Shown: positions 33,226 to 41,908, counted from the first letter of the stretch. The stretch: DNA of 64,000 bases from Microbacterium sp. MYb45 (GCF_002979655.1 NZ_PCPG01000001.1:1-64000); one strand, 5' to 3'. Notes: generated by a model not told the origin, from the sequence alone. Program-made: numbers and translations.

Positions 33226-34688
33226 CCGTGCGTCGTGGCGTCGCGGTAGAAGTCGTCGAGATCGCTCTTCATGCGCTCCACCGCCCGTTCGTCGACGAAG
33301 GTCATGTGACCGGACTCGTAGAACGTGAAGCGGATGTTCTCGCGCAGGCTCGGCGCCAGATAGAGGTGCGCCACGTCGACCTCGGGTCCGAAGAACGGGG
33401 TGGCCAGGTCGTAGAAGCCGCCCATCACGAACACCTTCAGGTTCGGGTTGCGGCGCACGGCGGCCGACAGGTCGATGGAGACGTCGGGCACCAGCTGCGG
33501 GGCATCCACGCCCGGTGCCTTGTGCTTCCAATCCCATGCGCGGGAGATCGGCATGTTGTGCAGGTGGCGGTAGTGCAGGTCGCTGGTGAAGCCGATGTCG
33601 TCCACGAGGTGCGCGCGGTACGTCGAGAGGTGTGCGCTGTTGACGCCGGCGGTGGCCGCGTCGTCGGTGGCCGGGTCGTGCGAGCCGTTGCCGACGACGT
33701 ACTGGTGCTCGGCGGTGAAGCGGGTGTCGAAGCGGCCGATCACGCGCCCTTCGTCGGCGAGCAGGGCGTAGCGGTACTGCTCCATCCCGATGCGGAAGTG
33801 GTGCTTCTTCAGGTAGTCGGCGTCGAGCCCGATGAGGGCGCTCATCCGTTCGGCGACGGCGTCCTCGAGGTCGGCGGGCAGCAGATCGCCGCGTAGCAGC
33901 GCCTCGGCGAACGGACCCTGCGCGAACTCACGTGCCTCCAGGAGGAGTGGCTCGAGCTCGGTGTGCCCGGTGCGGGCCTTGCCGTGGTACCAGGCGGTCG
34001 CCGCGTACGAAGGGAGCAGATTGATGTACTCGCGGGGTCCGCCGAGGTTGCTCTCGCCCCAGTTGAGCACGGTCGACAGAAGCACGACGCCGTTGAAGTC
34101 GAGGCCCTGGTTCTGCAGCCGATGCACGAGCGACGCAGCGCGCGTGGTGCCGTACGACTCGCCGAACAGGAAGCGCGGCGCATTCCAGTTGTTCGTGATC
34201 GTGAGCCAGCGCGTGATCGCCTTTGCGAACGCGGCGACGTCCTGGTCGACGCCCCACAGCTCTGCCGGGGTCGCATCGCCGAGGAGACGTGAGTATCCGG
34301 TGCCGGGCGCGTCGATGAACACGAGGTCGGAGGCGGTGAGCAGCGTGTGCGGGTTGTCGCCGCTCGCGTAGGGGGCGGGCGGCGTCGCGAGGGGTGTGTT
34401 CGTGGGCGTGCGCTTCGGTCCGAAGCCACCGATGTTGAGCCAGAGGCTCGCCGAACCGGGGCCGCCGTTGAACAGGAACGTCACGGGGCGCACCGGGGCG
34501 CCCTCCTCGCGGTCGGCGATGTACGAGGTGTAGAACACGCTCGCGAGTGGGCGGTGCTCGTCGTCGCGGACGATCACGGTGCCCGCGCCGGCGGTGTAGT
34601 CGAGCGAGCGGCCGCCCGCGGTGATGCGGTGGCGGCGCGAGGTGAAGGTCTCCGTGTCAGGTGCGTCTGCGGGGGTCGGCTCGGTCAC
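33222..34688 (-). CDS. S10-like serine carboxypeptidase (copy A)
   Basis: A 488-residue cytoplasmic S10-family peptidase: TFLFNGGPGSASLWLNIGGF, LVFIDAPGTGYSRLLGD, nucleophile Ser178 in FLFGESYGTTRAASLV, predicted Asp in GGFYDLATPFFGPE and His in ESGHMTFVDERA. It is the first gene of a two-gene minus-strand operon with its paralogue and is convergent with the M20 gene. The 45-bp upstream gap carries a partial operator-like sequence linking it to the GntR regulon. Confidence 0.85.
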   Translation of the reverse strand: MTEPTPADAPDTETFTSRRHRITAGGRSLDYTAGAGTVIVRDDEHRPLASVFYTSYIADREEGAPVRPVTFLFNGGPGSASLWLNIGGFGPKRTPTNTPLATPPAPYASGDNPHTLLTASDLVFIDAPGTGYSRLLGDATPAELWGVDQDVAAFAKAITRWLTITNNWNAPRFLFGESYGTTRAASLVHRLQNQGLDFNGVVLLSTVLNWGESNLGGPREYINLLPSYAATAWYHGKARTGHTELEPLLLEAREFAQGPFAEALLRGDLLPADLEDAVAERMSALIGLDADYLKKHHFRIGMEQYRYALLADEGRVIGRFDTRFTAEHQYVVGNGSHDPATDDAATAGVNSAHLSTYRAHLVDDIGFTSDLHYRHLHNMPISRAWDWKHKAPGVDAPQLVPDVSIDLSAAVRRNPNLKVFVMGGFYDLATPFFGPEVDVAHLYLAPSLRENIRFTFYESGHMTFVDERAVERMKSDLDDFYRDATTHG

Positions 34689-34710
34689 AGGTCTCCCTCG
34701 GGAAAATGAA

Positions 34711-34740
34711 TGAGTGAATTGAATATAGCTTAATCACTCA
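34711..34740. promoter_or_regulatory. Inverted repeat and possible GntR operator (copy 4) before the S10 genes
   Basis: TGAGTGA (34711-34717) and TCACTCA (34734-34740) form a 7-bp inverted repeat with a 16-nt spacer. The spacer contains ATTGAATATAG (34718-34728), which equals the left arm of the operator at 16013 except for the last base. On the minus strand TATATTC is a fair -10 element for the S10 gene starting at 34688. The regulator gene upstream ends inside this repeat. Confidence 0.4.
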
Positions 34741-36176
34741 CTCGCGTGCCGACCGAGGAAGTTGTAGACCTCGTTGTCGTCCACGCCGGGGAACGCGCCG
34801 CGGGGGAGCGGCGAGAACATGTGCGTGTGCACGCGCGCGCTCGGCCAGGCCCTGCCGTTCCAGCGTTCGGTGAGCTCGGCGGAGGGGCGACGGCAGCAGG
34901 ATTCGTCGGGGCAGGTCGACACGGCGCGATCGCTGGTCTCGCGCCCGCGCCACCAGCGCGCGTCGTCGAAGGGGACCCCGACCGTGATGGAGAACTCTCC
35001 GTCGGTCGACGCCCCGGTCTGTGTCGAGCACCAGAACGTGCCCGAGGGCGTGTCGGTGTACTGGTGATGCTCCGTGGTGCGGTTCTGCTGGGTGAACGCC
35101 GCGCGCGCCTGGAACTTGCGGCACACCCGCTGTCCCTCCACCGCGCCGGTGACGTCCATGGGCAGCGGCAGGTCGTCGTTCTCGTAGACCCTCGTGATCG
35201 CGCCCGTGGCGTCCACGCGGAGGAAGTGCAGCGACATCCCGAGGTGCTGGGTGAGCAGGTTCGTCATGCGCATACCGGCTCCCTCGTGCGTCACCCCGAA
35301 CGCGTCGCGGAAGTCCTCGACCGCGAGGTTGCGATCCTTCTTGGCCTGCTGCAGGAACGCGACGGCGGCCGTCTCCGGCATCAGGCAGCACGCGGCGAAG
35401 TAGTTGATCTCCAGTCGCTGCTGCAGGAAGTCGGCGTAGTCGGTCGGGGGCGTGTGCCCCAGGTAGCGGTGGGCCATGGCCTGCAGGGCCATCGAGCGGA
35501 GGCCGTGACCGCCGGGGATCGATGCCGGCGGCAGGTAGATCCGCCCGTTCTCGAGGTCGGTGACCGATCGTGTGGAATGGGGCAGGTCGTTGACGTAGAT
35601 CAGCTCGAAGCCGAGCTTCTCGGCCATGATGCTCACCGTGCGGTGGGTGAGCGCGCCCTGCACGTGCCCGGCGGCCTTCAGATGCTTCTCGGCGAGCTTC
35701 TCGATCTCGGGGAGGTAGTTGTTCTGCGCGCGCATGCGCAGCCGCATCTCGGTGTTCGCGCGCCGTGCCTCCTCCGGGGTGGCGATGGCTTCGCGTTCGC
35801 GACGCTGCAGTTCGCGGTGCAGTCCGAGCACTGACTCGATCGTCTCGTCGCTCATGCCCTTGGTCACGCGCACGGGCGCGACGCCGAGCTGCCGGAAGAC
35901 GGGGCTCTCCTGGGCGCGTTCGAGTTCGATCTCCAGCGCGGCGCGACGGTTCGGCGGCTCACCCGAGATGAGGTCGGTCACCTCGGTGCTCGTGGCGTGC
36001 GCGATCGCCTGCAGCAGCGACAGCTTGGGTTCGCGCTTGCCGTTCTCGATCAGGCTGAGCTGCGACCCGGCGACGCCGACCAGCGCGCCGAGCTCGTCGA
36101 GGGTGAACCCCTTCTCGAGCCGGTGGTGACGGATGCGATGACCGAGAGTCGTGAGGTGTATGCCGGAGGACGCCAT
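34734..36176 (-). CDS. RamB-like short-chain fatty acyl transcriptional regulator (XRE-ImmA/IrrE-DUF2083)
   Basis: A 480-residue regulator with an N-terminal XRE helix-turn-helix (about residues 10-62, HRLEKGFTLDELGALVGVAG then QLSLIENGKREP), a middle ImmA/IrrE domain (MALQAMAHRYLGH; RLEINYFAACCLMPE) whose HExxH zinc motif is degenerate, and a C-terminal DUF2083 domain (CRKFQARAAFTQQNRTTEHH, CPDESCCRRPSAEL). RamB and relatives control acetate, propionate and gluconeogenic genes in actinobacteria. It is divergent from pckG, a fitting target. Confidence 0.88.
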   Translation of the reverse strand: MASSGIHLTTLGHRIRHHRLEKGFTLDELGALVGVAGSQLSLIENGKREPKLSLLQAIAHATSTEVTDLISGEPPNRRAALEIELERAQESPVFRQLGVAPVRVTKGMSDETIESVLGLHRELQRREREAIATPEEARRANTEMRLRMRAQNNYLPEIEKLAEKHLKAAGHVQGALTHRTVSIMAEKLGFELIYVNDLPHSTRSVTDLENGRIYLPPASIPGGHGLRSMALQAMAHRYLGHTPPTDYADFLQQRLEINYFAACCLMPETAAVAFLQQAKKDRNLAVEDFRDAFGVTHEGAGMRMTNLLTQHLGMSLHFLRVDATGAITRVYENDDLPLPMDVTGAVEGQRVCRKFQARAAFTQQNRTTEHHQYTDTPSGTFWCSTQTGASTDGEFSITVGVPFDDARWWRGRETSDRAVSTCPDESCCRRPSAELTERWNGRAWPSARVHTHMFSPLPRGAFPGVDDNEVYNFLGRHASE

Positions 36177-36192
36177 TCCTTGAGTGTAGCGA

Positions 36193-36208
36193 AAGAATTG
36201 CAGTTCTT
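36193..36208. promoter_or_regulatory. Palindrome between the RamB-like gene and pckG
   Basis: AAGAATTGCAGTTCTT, with 5-bp arms AAGAA and TTCTT, in the 112-bp divergent region. It lies 17 bp upstream of the regulator start and 81 bp upstream of pckG. The AAAG-TTGCA-content recalls the published RamB consensus (AAAACTTTGCAAA) only loosely. Candidate operator. Confidence 0.4.
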
Positions 36209-36288
36209 ATCGCCCGGTTTGTCCGAAAGTCCGGTCGGAAGCGGAAGAAGATAGGTGCAACGCCCCACAATTCAAAGGAGCACACGTC

Positions 36289-38151
36289 ATGGCCTTCGCC
36301 GAAGTCTTCACCCCTCGCACGTCTCCCGTCGCACCGACGCGTACGTTCGGCGCGGCTCCGACGTATGACACCCCCGCCATGGCCGAGCTGGCCGCGTGGG
36401 TCGAGGAGATCCGCGTTCTCACCCAGCCCGACTCCGTGCACTGGGTCGACGGCTCGCGCGCCGAGAACGACTGGCTGCTGCACGGCCTCGTCGACGAGGG
36501 CAAGCTCATCAAGCTCAACCCCGAGTGGCGTCCCGGCTCCTACCTCGCCCGCTCGCACCCCAGCGACGTCGCCCGCACCGAGGGACGCACGTTCATCGCC
36601 TCCGAGCGCGAAGAGGATGCCGGCCCCACGAACAACTGGGCGGACCCCGCCGAGATGCACTCGAAGATGGACGAGATCTTCGAGGGATCGATGCGCGGCC
36701 GCACGATGTACGTCGTGCCGTTTTCGATGGGACGCGTGGGCGGCCCGCTCTCGCACATCGGCGTGCAGATCACCGACAGCGCCTACGCGGTCGCGTCGAT
36801 CGGCATCATGACGCGCGTCGGCGATGCCGTCACGCGTCAGATCGCCGAGGGGGCTCCGTGGGTCAAGACCGTGCACACGGTCGGCGCGCCCCTCGCCCCG
36901 GGCGAGAACGACGTCGAGTGGCCCTGCAACGACGACAAGTACATCGTCCACTTCCCCGAGACGCTCGAGGTCTACTCCTACGGTTCGGGCTACGGCGGCA
37001 ACGCGATCCTCGCCAAGAAGTGCTTCGCGCTGCGCATCGCCTCGGTGATCGCCCGTGACGAGGGCTGGCTCGCCGAGCACATGCTGCTCATCCGCGTGAT
37101 CGACCCGCAGGGCAAGGCGTACCACGTCGCGGCCGCGTTCCCCTCGGCGTGCGGCAAGACGAACCTCGCCATGCTCCGCCCCACGATCCCGGGGTGGAAG
37201 GTCGAAACCCTGGGTGACGACATCGCCTGGATCCGTCCGGGCGAAGACGGTCGCCTGTGGGCGATCAACCCCGAGGCCGGCTTCTTCGGCGTCGCACCCG
37301 GCACCGGCGAATCGACCAACGTCACGGCGGTCGAGACGCTGTGGGGCAACACGATCTTCACCAACGTCGCGCTCCGTCCCGACGGCGACGTGTGGTGGGA
37401 GGGCCTGACCGACGAGGCGCCCGCGAACTTGATCGACTGGGAGGGCAACGAGTGGACGCCCGACTCCGGTCGACCGGCAGCGCACCCCAACTCCCGGTTC
37501 ACGGTGTCGGCGGCGCAGTGCCCGCAGATCTCCGACGACTGGGAGGAGGCCGTGCCACTCGACGTCATCCTCTTCGGCGGGCGTCGCGCCAGCAACGTCC
37601 CGCTCGTGGTCGAGGCCACCGACTGGACGCACGGTGTCTTCCTCGGCTCGAACATCTCGTCGGAGCGCACGGCTGCGGCCGAGGGCACGGTCGGGGAGCT
37701 GCGCCGCGACCCGTTCGCGATGCTGCCCTTCTGCGGCTACAACATGGCCGACTACTTCGGCCACTGGCTGAAGGTCGGTCGTGGTCTGCGCTTCGACCGC
37801 GCACCGCGCATCTTCCAGGTGAACTGGTTCCGTCGCGGTGACGACGGCCGGTTCCTGTGGCCCGGCTTCGGCGACAACTCGCGTGTCGTCGACTGGATCA
37901 TCCGCCGCATCGCCGGCGACGTGCCGGCTGTCGACAGCCCGATCGGACGCCTGCCGCGCGTGGAAGACCTCAACCTCGACGGACTCCACATCCCCGCCGC
38001 CGACCTCGACGAGCTGTTCGCCGTCGACGCCGCGGCGTGGCAGACGGAGGCCGACCTGACCGAGGAGTTCTACGACACCTTCGGCGACAGGGTTCCGGCG
38101 GCGCTGCGCGCCGAGCTGGCGTCGCTGCGCTACCGCCTCGCCAAGGCGTAG
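36289..38151 (+). CDS. pckG: Phosphoenolpyruvate carboxykinase (GTP)
   Basis: A 620-residue GTP-dependent PEPCK, full length. It converts oxaloacetate and GTP to PEP, GDP and CO2, the first committed step of gluconeogenesis. Visible: the P-loop [13 protein letters not shown] with the reactive Cys288, [11 protein letters not shown] (metal site), ATGxG-like APGTGESTN, and FGGRR. The ATG has AAAGGAG upstream. Expression is probably controlled by the divergent RamB-like regulator. Confidence 0.97.
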   Translation: MAFAEVFTPRTSPVAPTRTFGAAPTYDTPAMAELAAWVEEIRVLTQPDSVHWVDGSRAENDWLLHGLVDEGKLIKLNPEWRPGSYLARSHPSDVARTEGRTFIASEREEDAGPTNNWADPAEMHSKMDEIFEGSMRGRTMYVVPFSMGRVGGPLSHIGVQITDSAYAVASIGIMTRVGDAVTRQIAEGAPWVKTVHTVGAPLAPGENDVEWPCNDDKYIVHFPETLEVYSYGSGYGGNAILAKKCFALRIASVIARDEGWLAEHMLLIRVIDPQGKAYHVAAAFPSACGKTNLAMLRPTIPGWKVETLGDDIAWIRPGEDGRLWAINPEAGFFGVAPGTGESTNVTAVETLWGNTIFTNVALRPDGDVWWEGLTDEAPANLIDWEGNEWTPDSGRPAAHPNSRFTVSAAQCPQISDDWEEAVPLDVILFGGRRASNVPLVVEATDWTHGVFLGSNISSERTAAAEGTVGELRRDPFAMLPFCGYNMADYFGHWLKVGRGLRFDRAPRIFQVNWFRRGDDGRFLWPGFGDNSRVVDWIIRRIAGDVPAVDSPIGRLPRVEDLNLDGLHIPAADLDELFAVDAAAWQTEADLTEEFYDTFGDRVPAALRAELASLRYRLAKA

Positions 38152-38160
38152 CCCCAGACC

Positions 38161-38186
38161 GGTGCCGGTTCGGGGGAGCCGGCACC
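38161..38186. terminator. Hairpin 1 after pckG
   Basis: GGTGCCGG (38161-38168) and CCGGCACC (38179-38186), 10-nt loop, starting 10 bp after the pckG stop. Confidence 0.55.
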
Positions 38187-38197
38187 CTCACACCCGC

Positions 38198-38254
38198 GAA
38201 GGCGGGACATCAGAGACGAACCCATGGCTGAGTGGTCTCCGACGTCCCGCCTTC
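38198..38254. terminator. Long hairpin between convergent pckG and ABC exporter genes
   Basis: Arms of 20 bp at 38198-38217 and 38235-38254 are complementary at 18 of 20 positions, with a 17-nt loop. GAAGGCGGGAC begins the left arm and GTCCCGCCTTC ends the right. It lies between two convergent genes and is probably a bidirectional terminator. Confidence 0.75.
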
Positions 38255-38278
38255 GTGTCGTCCGGGAACGGACGAGAA

Positions 38279-40165
38279 TCAGGTGAGCAGCTGGTGCCGG
38301 GCGAGGTCGCGGTAGAGCGGTGTCGACTCCACGAGCTCCTCGTGCGTGCCCTGGCCGACCACGACGCCGTCCTGCAGCACCACGATCAGGTCGCTGTCGA
38401 CCACGGTCGACAGGCGGTGCGCGATCACGATGAGTGTGCGGTCGGTCGAGACGGCATCGATGGCTTCGCGCATCCGCTGCTCGTTCACGCCGTCGAGCGA
38501 TGACGTCGATTCGTCGAGCAGCAGGATCGGAGCATCGGTGAGCAGGGCGCGGGCGATCGCGAGACGCTGGCGCTCGCCGCCGGACAGCATGACGCCATCC
38601 TCGCCGACGGGCGCGTCGATGCCCAGCGGGTTGCGTTCGAGCACGTCGCCGAGGTTCACGGCACGCAGCACGCGTTCACAGTCCGCGTCGGAGGCATCGG
38701 GTGAGGCGAGACGCAGGTTCTCGGCGAGCGTGCCGGCGAGGGTGGGAGCATCCTGCTCGACGTACCCGAACTGGGCGCGCAGCTCGTCGCGCGGGTAGGT
38801 GCGCGCGTCGTGGCCGTGCAGGCGGATGGAGCCGCCGGTCGGGTCGTAGAACCGCTCGATCAGCGACAGGATCGTGCTCTTTCCCGCACCGCTGGGGCCG
38901 ACGAGGGCGACTCTGGCGCCGCGCGGAACGGCGAACGACACCCCGCGGAGCACTTCGTGGTCCTGCGCGGCCGGCGGTGCACCCTCCGCGGATTCCAGGT
39001 GCGCGTCGGCGAGCAGGTTCCGGGCCTCCTTCGCTGCGGCATGACGGGCTGCCACCACGTTCGCGGGGTAGTGGAAGCGCACGTCGCGGAACTCGATGGC
39101 CGGTGCGCCGGGTGCTGCGTCCTCGGGAGGGAGGGCGGCGGCGATGGCCTCGTCGTCCTGCGACTCCGTCGGCAGGTCCAGCACCTCTTGGATGCGACCG
39201 AGTGCGCCGAGTGCCTGGTTCACCGAAGTGATCGCGCCGAAGGTCGTGGCGAGCGGCATCACGAGGAGGAACAGGAACATGATGAACGAGATCAGCGACG
39301 CGATGGTGATCGCGCCGGCGGCCACCCGGAACCCGCCGACGCCGAGGACCACGAGCAGCGACAGCTGCAGCGCGATGCCGGAGACGGGCACGACCATCGA
39401 CGAGATCTTGGCGATGCGCACGCCGATGCCGTACGCGTCGGTGGCGAGCTCCGACACCGCGGCCGTCTCGCGCTCGGTGGCGCCCGAGGCGCGGATGGTG
39501 CGGATCGAGCCGACCGCACGCTCCACGCCGGAGGCGAGTTCGCCGACTTTCTCCTGCTGCGCGGTCGAGGCGGTGCGGATGCGGCCGCTGAGCAGCACGA
39601 CGACCGTGACGGAGATGCCGATCACCACCACGATGAGCAGCAGGAGGATCGGGTCGATCAGAAGCATCGCGATCAGCGCGCCGAGGAAGAGCACGGCGCT
39701 GCCGACGGCATCCGCGAGGCCCTGCGTGAGCACGGCGTAGAGGAGGGTCGTGTCGGTGCCAACGCGGGAGACGAGGTCGCCGGTGCGGCGGGCATCGAAC
39801 TCGGAGGTCGGCAGGTGCAGGATGCGGGCGATCAGCTTGCGGCGGCTCGAGTGCACGACCGCGGTGCCGGTGCGCTGGAGCAGATAGTGCTGAAAGCCCG
39901 AGATGACGGACGACACGATCACGAAGCCGACGAGCAGCCACACGAGGATCCCGATCCCGGTGTCGGACTGCACCGCCTCGATGACCTGGCCGACGAGCAG
40001 GGGTTGCACGAGAGACGTGGCGGCACCGACGACGCTGAGCACGGCGACCACGATCAGGGTTCGCTTGTGTTCGAAGAGGAAGGGGAGGAGCTGGCGGAAG
40101 GTGGCGCGCGGGCCTTCGGGCTGTGCGCCACGTCCGCGGCGGCGTGCTGTCGCCGAACCGGACAT
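38279..40165 (-). CDS. ABC exporter, fused membrane and ATPase domains (MdlB/BmrA type)
   Basis: A 628-residue half-transporter that should act as a dimer. Residues about 20-310 carry six helices. The ATPase domain follows with Walker A GPSGAGKST, Q-loop FGYVEQDAPTL, signature MLSGGERQRLAIARAL, Walker B ILLLDESTSSLD and H-loop IAHRLSTV. Between the first strand of the ATPase (FRDVRFHYP) and the next is an unusual Ala/Glu-rich insertion of about 30 residues (AARHAAAKEARNLLADAHLE). Substrate unknown, drug or lipid export likely. Confidence 0.9.
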   Translation of the reverse strand: MSGSATARRRGRGAQPEGPRATFRQLLPFLFEHKRTLIVVAVLSVVGAATSLVQPLLVGQVIEAVQSDTGIGILVWLLVGFVIVSSVISGFQHYLLQRTGTAVVHSSRRKLIARILHLPTSEFDARRTGDLVSRVGTDTTLLYAVLTQGLADAVGSAVLFLGALIAMLLIDPILLLLIVVVIGISVTVVVLLSGRIRTASTAQQEKVGELASGVERAVGSIRTIRASGATERETAAVSELATDAYGIGVRIAKISSMVVPVSGIALQLSLLVVLGVGGFRVAAGAITIASLISFIMFLFLLVMPLATTFGAITSVNQALGALGRIQEVLDLPTESQDDEAIAAALPPEDAAPGAPAIEFRDVRFHYPANVVAARHAAAKEARNLLADAHLESAEGAPPAAQDHEVLRGVSFAVPRGARVALVGPSGAGKSTILSLIERFYDPTGGSIRLHGHDARTYPRDELRAQFGYVEQDAPTLAGTLAENLRLASPDASDADCERVLRAVNLGDVLERNPLGIDAPVGEDGVMLSGGERQRLAIARALLTDAPILLLDESTSSLDGVNEQRMREAIDAVSTDRTLIVIAHRLSTVVDSDLIVVLQDGVVVGQGTHEELVESTPLYRDLARHQLLT

Positions 40166-40262
40166 GCGGGACCTCGATCTGGAGATGGTACTTCGACCGT
40201 ACTTCGTTCGCGGCCGAATCCTATGGGCGGGCTGTAAGGGTGCGCGGTGTCGGGGCCGGGCG

Positions 40263-40469
40263 TCAGGAGCGACCGAACCGCCGGTGCGCGGCCTGCTTGC
40301 TCACGCCGAGCGCGCTCGCGATCGCCTGCCACGAGTATCCGAGGTTGCGGGCGCGGCGCACATTCGCCTCCTCGGCGCGGGCGATCTCCTTACGCGTCTC
40401 GGCGAGCCTGTGCAGCGCGGCCAGGGGCTCGCTGCCATCGTCCTGTGCGATCGCGATCGGCATTGTCAT
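40263..40469 (-). CDS. Small helix-turn-helix DNA-binding protein
   Basis: A 68-residue protein with a charged helix (LAALHRLAETRKEIARAEEA) then a helix-turn-helix, GYSWQAIASALGVSKQAAHR, ending RFGRS. Such mini-regulators with an AxxLGVSxQAxHxRF ending are common in actinobacteria. It is divergent from the S66 peptidase gene, and two tandem palindromes lie between them, so it probably binds those sites and represses itself and the peptidase. ATG 40469 was used; the next ATG is two codons inside. Confidence 0.7.
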   Translation of the reverse strand: MTMPIAIAQDDGSEPLAALHRLAETRKEIARAEEANVRRARNLGYSWQAIASALGVSKQAAHRRFGRS

Positions 40470-40483
40470 GATGCACCTCCTGC

Positions 40484-40499
40484 GTCAATTCTTGTTGAC
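40484..40499. promoter_or_regulatory. Operator palindrome 1 (GTCAA-n6-TTGAC)
   Basis: GTCAATTCTTGTTGAC, an inverted repeat with 5-bp arms. The companion site at 40512 has the same arms and nearly the same centre. It sits just upstream of the small HTH gene. Confidence 0.65.
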
Positions 40500-40511
40500 T
40501 GCTGCAGAAAT

Positions 40512-40527
40512 GTCAATTTCTGTTGAC
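40512..40527. promoter_or_regulatory. Operator palindrome 2 (GTCAA-n6-TTGAC)
   Basis: GTCAATTTCTGTTGAC, differing from the first site at two central positions; the centres are 28 bp apart. It ends 16 bp before the S66 peptidase ATG, so binding there would block the promoter. Confidence 0.65.
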
Positions 40528-40543
40528 GTGTGAGACTGGTGGG

Positions 40544-41575
40544 ATGCTGACCGCTCCGAAGCTCGTCCCCGGCGATCGTGTTGCCATCCTCTCGCCTGCG
40601 TTCGCGGCGCCCGCGGTCGCGCCGGAACTCCACGCACAGGCGCTGCGCCGTCTCGAGGAGCACACCGGCCTGATTCCGGTGGAGTACCCGACCACGCGTG
40701 AGCTCGACGCGAGCCCGCAGGCACGCGCCGCCGACGTGAATGCGGCTTTCGCCGATCCCACAATCCGGGCGATCCTCGCCACGATCGGCGGGGATGACCA
40801 GATCCTCGTCGTCCCGCACCTCGACCCCACGCTTCCGGTGGTCGATCCGAAGCCGTTCGTGGGATACAGCGACAATACGAACATCCTCAACTGGCTCTGG
40901 GGGCTCGGGGTGCAGGGCTACTACGGCGGATCGACAGCCGTGCACCTCGGGCCCGGACCGCAGGTGGACAGCATCCACCTGCGGTCGCTGCGCGCGCTGC
41001 TGCTGGAGGGCGGCGCGCTGGAGATCACCGAACCGGGGGAGTCGGAGGATGTCGGGCGGCGGTGGGCAGACCCCCGAGCGCTCGTGGAATTCGGCGATCG
41101 CATCCCGACCGACCCGTGGACGTGGGCCGGGCCCGCCGTGCGCGTCGAGGGCACGACCTGGGGCGGATGCCTCGAGGTGATCGATGGTCTCGCATTCGTC
41201 GGCCGACTCCCGGCTGCGGAGCAGCTCGAGGGCGCGATCCTGCTGCTCGAGACGAGCGAGGAGCGGCCGCCCGCCGGCTGGGTCGCCCGGTGGCTGCGAG
41301 GGCTCGGCGAGCGAGGGATCCTCACCGCGGTCTCCGCGGTCGTGGTCGCGCGCCCGCCGGTGAGCGATTTCGAGTTCCGCCCCACGCCCGCTGAGGCTGA
41401 GACACTCCGTGCGGCGCAGCGAGACGCGGTCATCGACGTCGTGACCCGTTACAACTCCGCGGCCGTCATCTGCGTCGGTCCGCCGTTCGGGCACACGCGT
41501 CCGCAGTGGATTCTGCCGTACGGCGGCACCATGGTCGTGGACGGTGCCGCCCGCACGATCACCGCCGCGTATTGA
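40544..41575 (+). CDS. S66 family peptidase (LD-carboxypeptidase / MccF-like)
   Basis: A 343-residue S66 serine peptidase. The nucleophile is Ser109 in PFVGYSDNTNILN, preceded by IGGDDQILVV; the later LEGAILLLETSEE and FGHTRPQWILPYG supply the region of the catalytic Glu and His. The family includes LD-carboxypeptidases of murein recycling and MccF-type enzymes that hydrolyse microcin-like aminoacyl nucleotides. GYSDNTN with the following YYGGS resembles MccF-like members. No signal peptide, hence cytoplasmic. It starts with little SD sequence. Confidence 0.85.
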   Translation: MLTAPKLVPGDRVAILSPAFAAPAVAPELHAQALRRLEEHTGLIPVEYPTTRELDASPQARAADVNAAFADPTIRAILATIGGDDQILVVPHLDPTLPVVDPKPFVGYSDNTNILNWLWGLGVQGYYGGSTAVHLGPGPQVDSIHLRSLRALLLEGGALEITEPGESEDVGRRWADPRALVEFGDRIPTDPWTWAGPAVRVEGTTWGGCLEVIDGLAFVGRLPAAEQLEGAILLLETSEERPPAGWVARWLRGLGERGILTAVSAVVVARPPVSDFEFRPTPAEAETLRAAQRDAVIDVVTRYNSAAVICVGPPFGHTRPQWILPYGGTMVVDGAARTITAAY

Positions 41576-41656
41576 TCTGAGTTCGACCGCGCGGATTATC
41601 CCCAGCTCGCTCTTTCGCGCATGCGCAACACATGCGATCCTGGAAGAGTGGGTCGG

Positions 41657-41908
41657 ATGCTGCAGGTACGAAATCTCCCGGACGATGTTCATGCACGCCT
41701 CAAGGAACGCGCCGCCGCGGAGCGCATGTCGCTGTCCGACTACGTGGCCCGCGAACTCGCGGACCTCGTGCAGTACCGGACGAACGCGGAGATCATCGCC
41801 GCAGCGCGCGCGAGGTCGGTGAGTGACGGAAGCGCGCTCACACGCAGTCAGATCCTCGCGGCGCGTGACGCGGCTCGTGCCGACAGGGACGACGAGCTCG
41901 CCCCATGA
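41657..41908 (+). CDS. vapB: Antitoxin, FitA/VapB-like ribbon-helix-helix
   Basis: An 83-residue protein with an N-terminal ribbon-helix-helix, MLQVRNLPDDVHARLKERAA then AERMSLSDYVARELADL, and a C-terminal acidic tail that would neutralise the toxin. ATG 41657 is chosen because it begins the conserved beta strand; an ATG 12 codons upstream lacks support. It overlaps the PIN-domain gene by 4 bp (ATGA), the usual antitoxin-first order. Confidence 0.88.
   Translation: MLQVRNLPDDVHARLKERAAAERMSLSDYVARELADLVQYRTNAEIIAAARARSVSDGSALTRSQILAARDAARADRDDELAP

Noticed and set aside
33226..33537. N-terminal extension of the second S10 protein upstream of 33225
   Set aside because: The added residues mirror the first S10 gene in another frame, whereas ATG 33225 forms a typical ATGA overlap.
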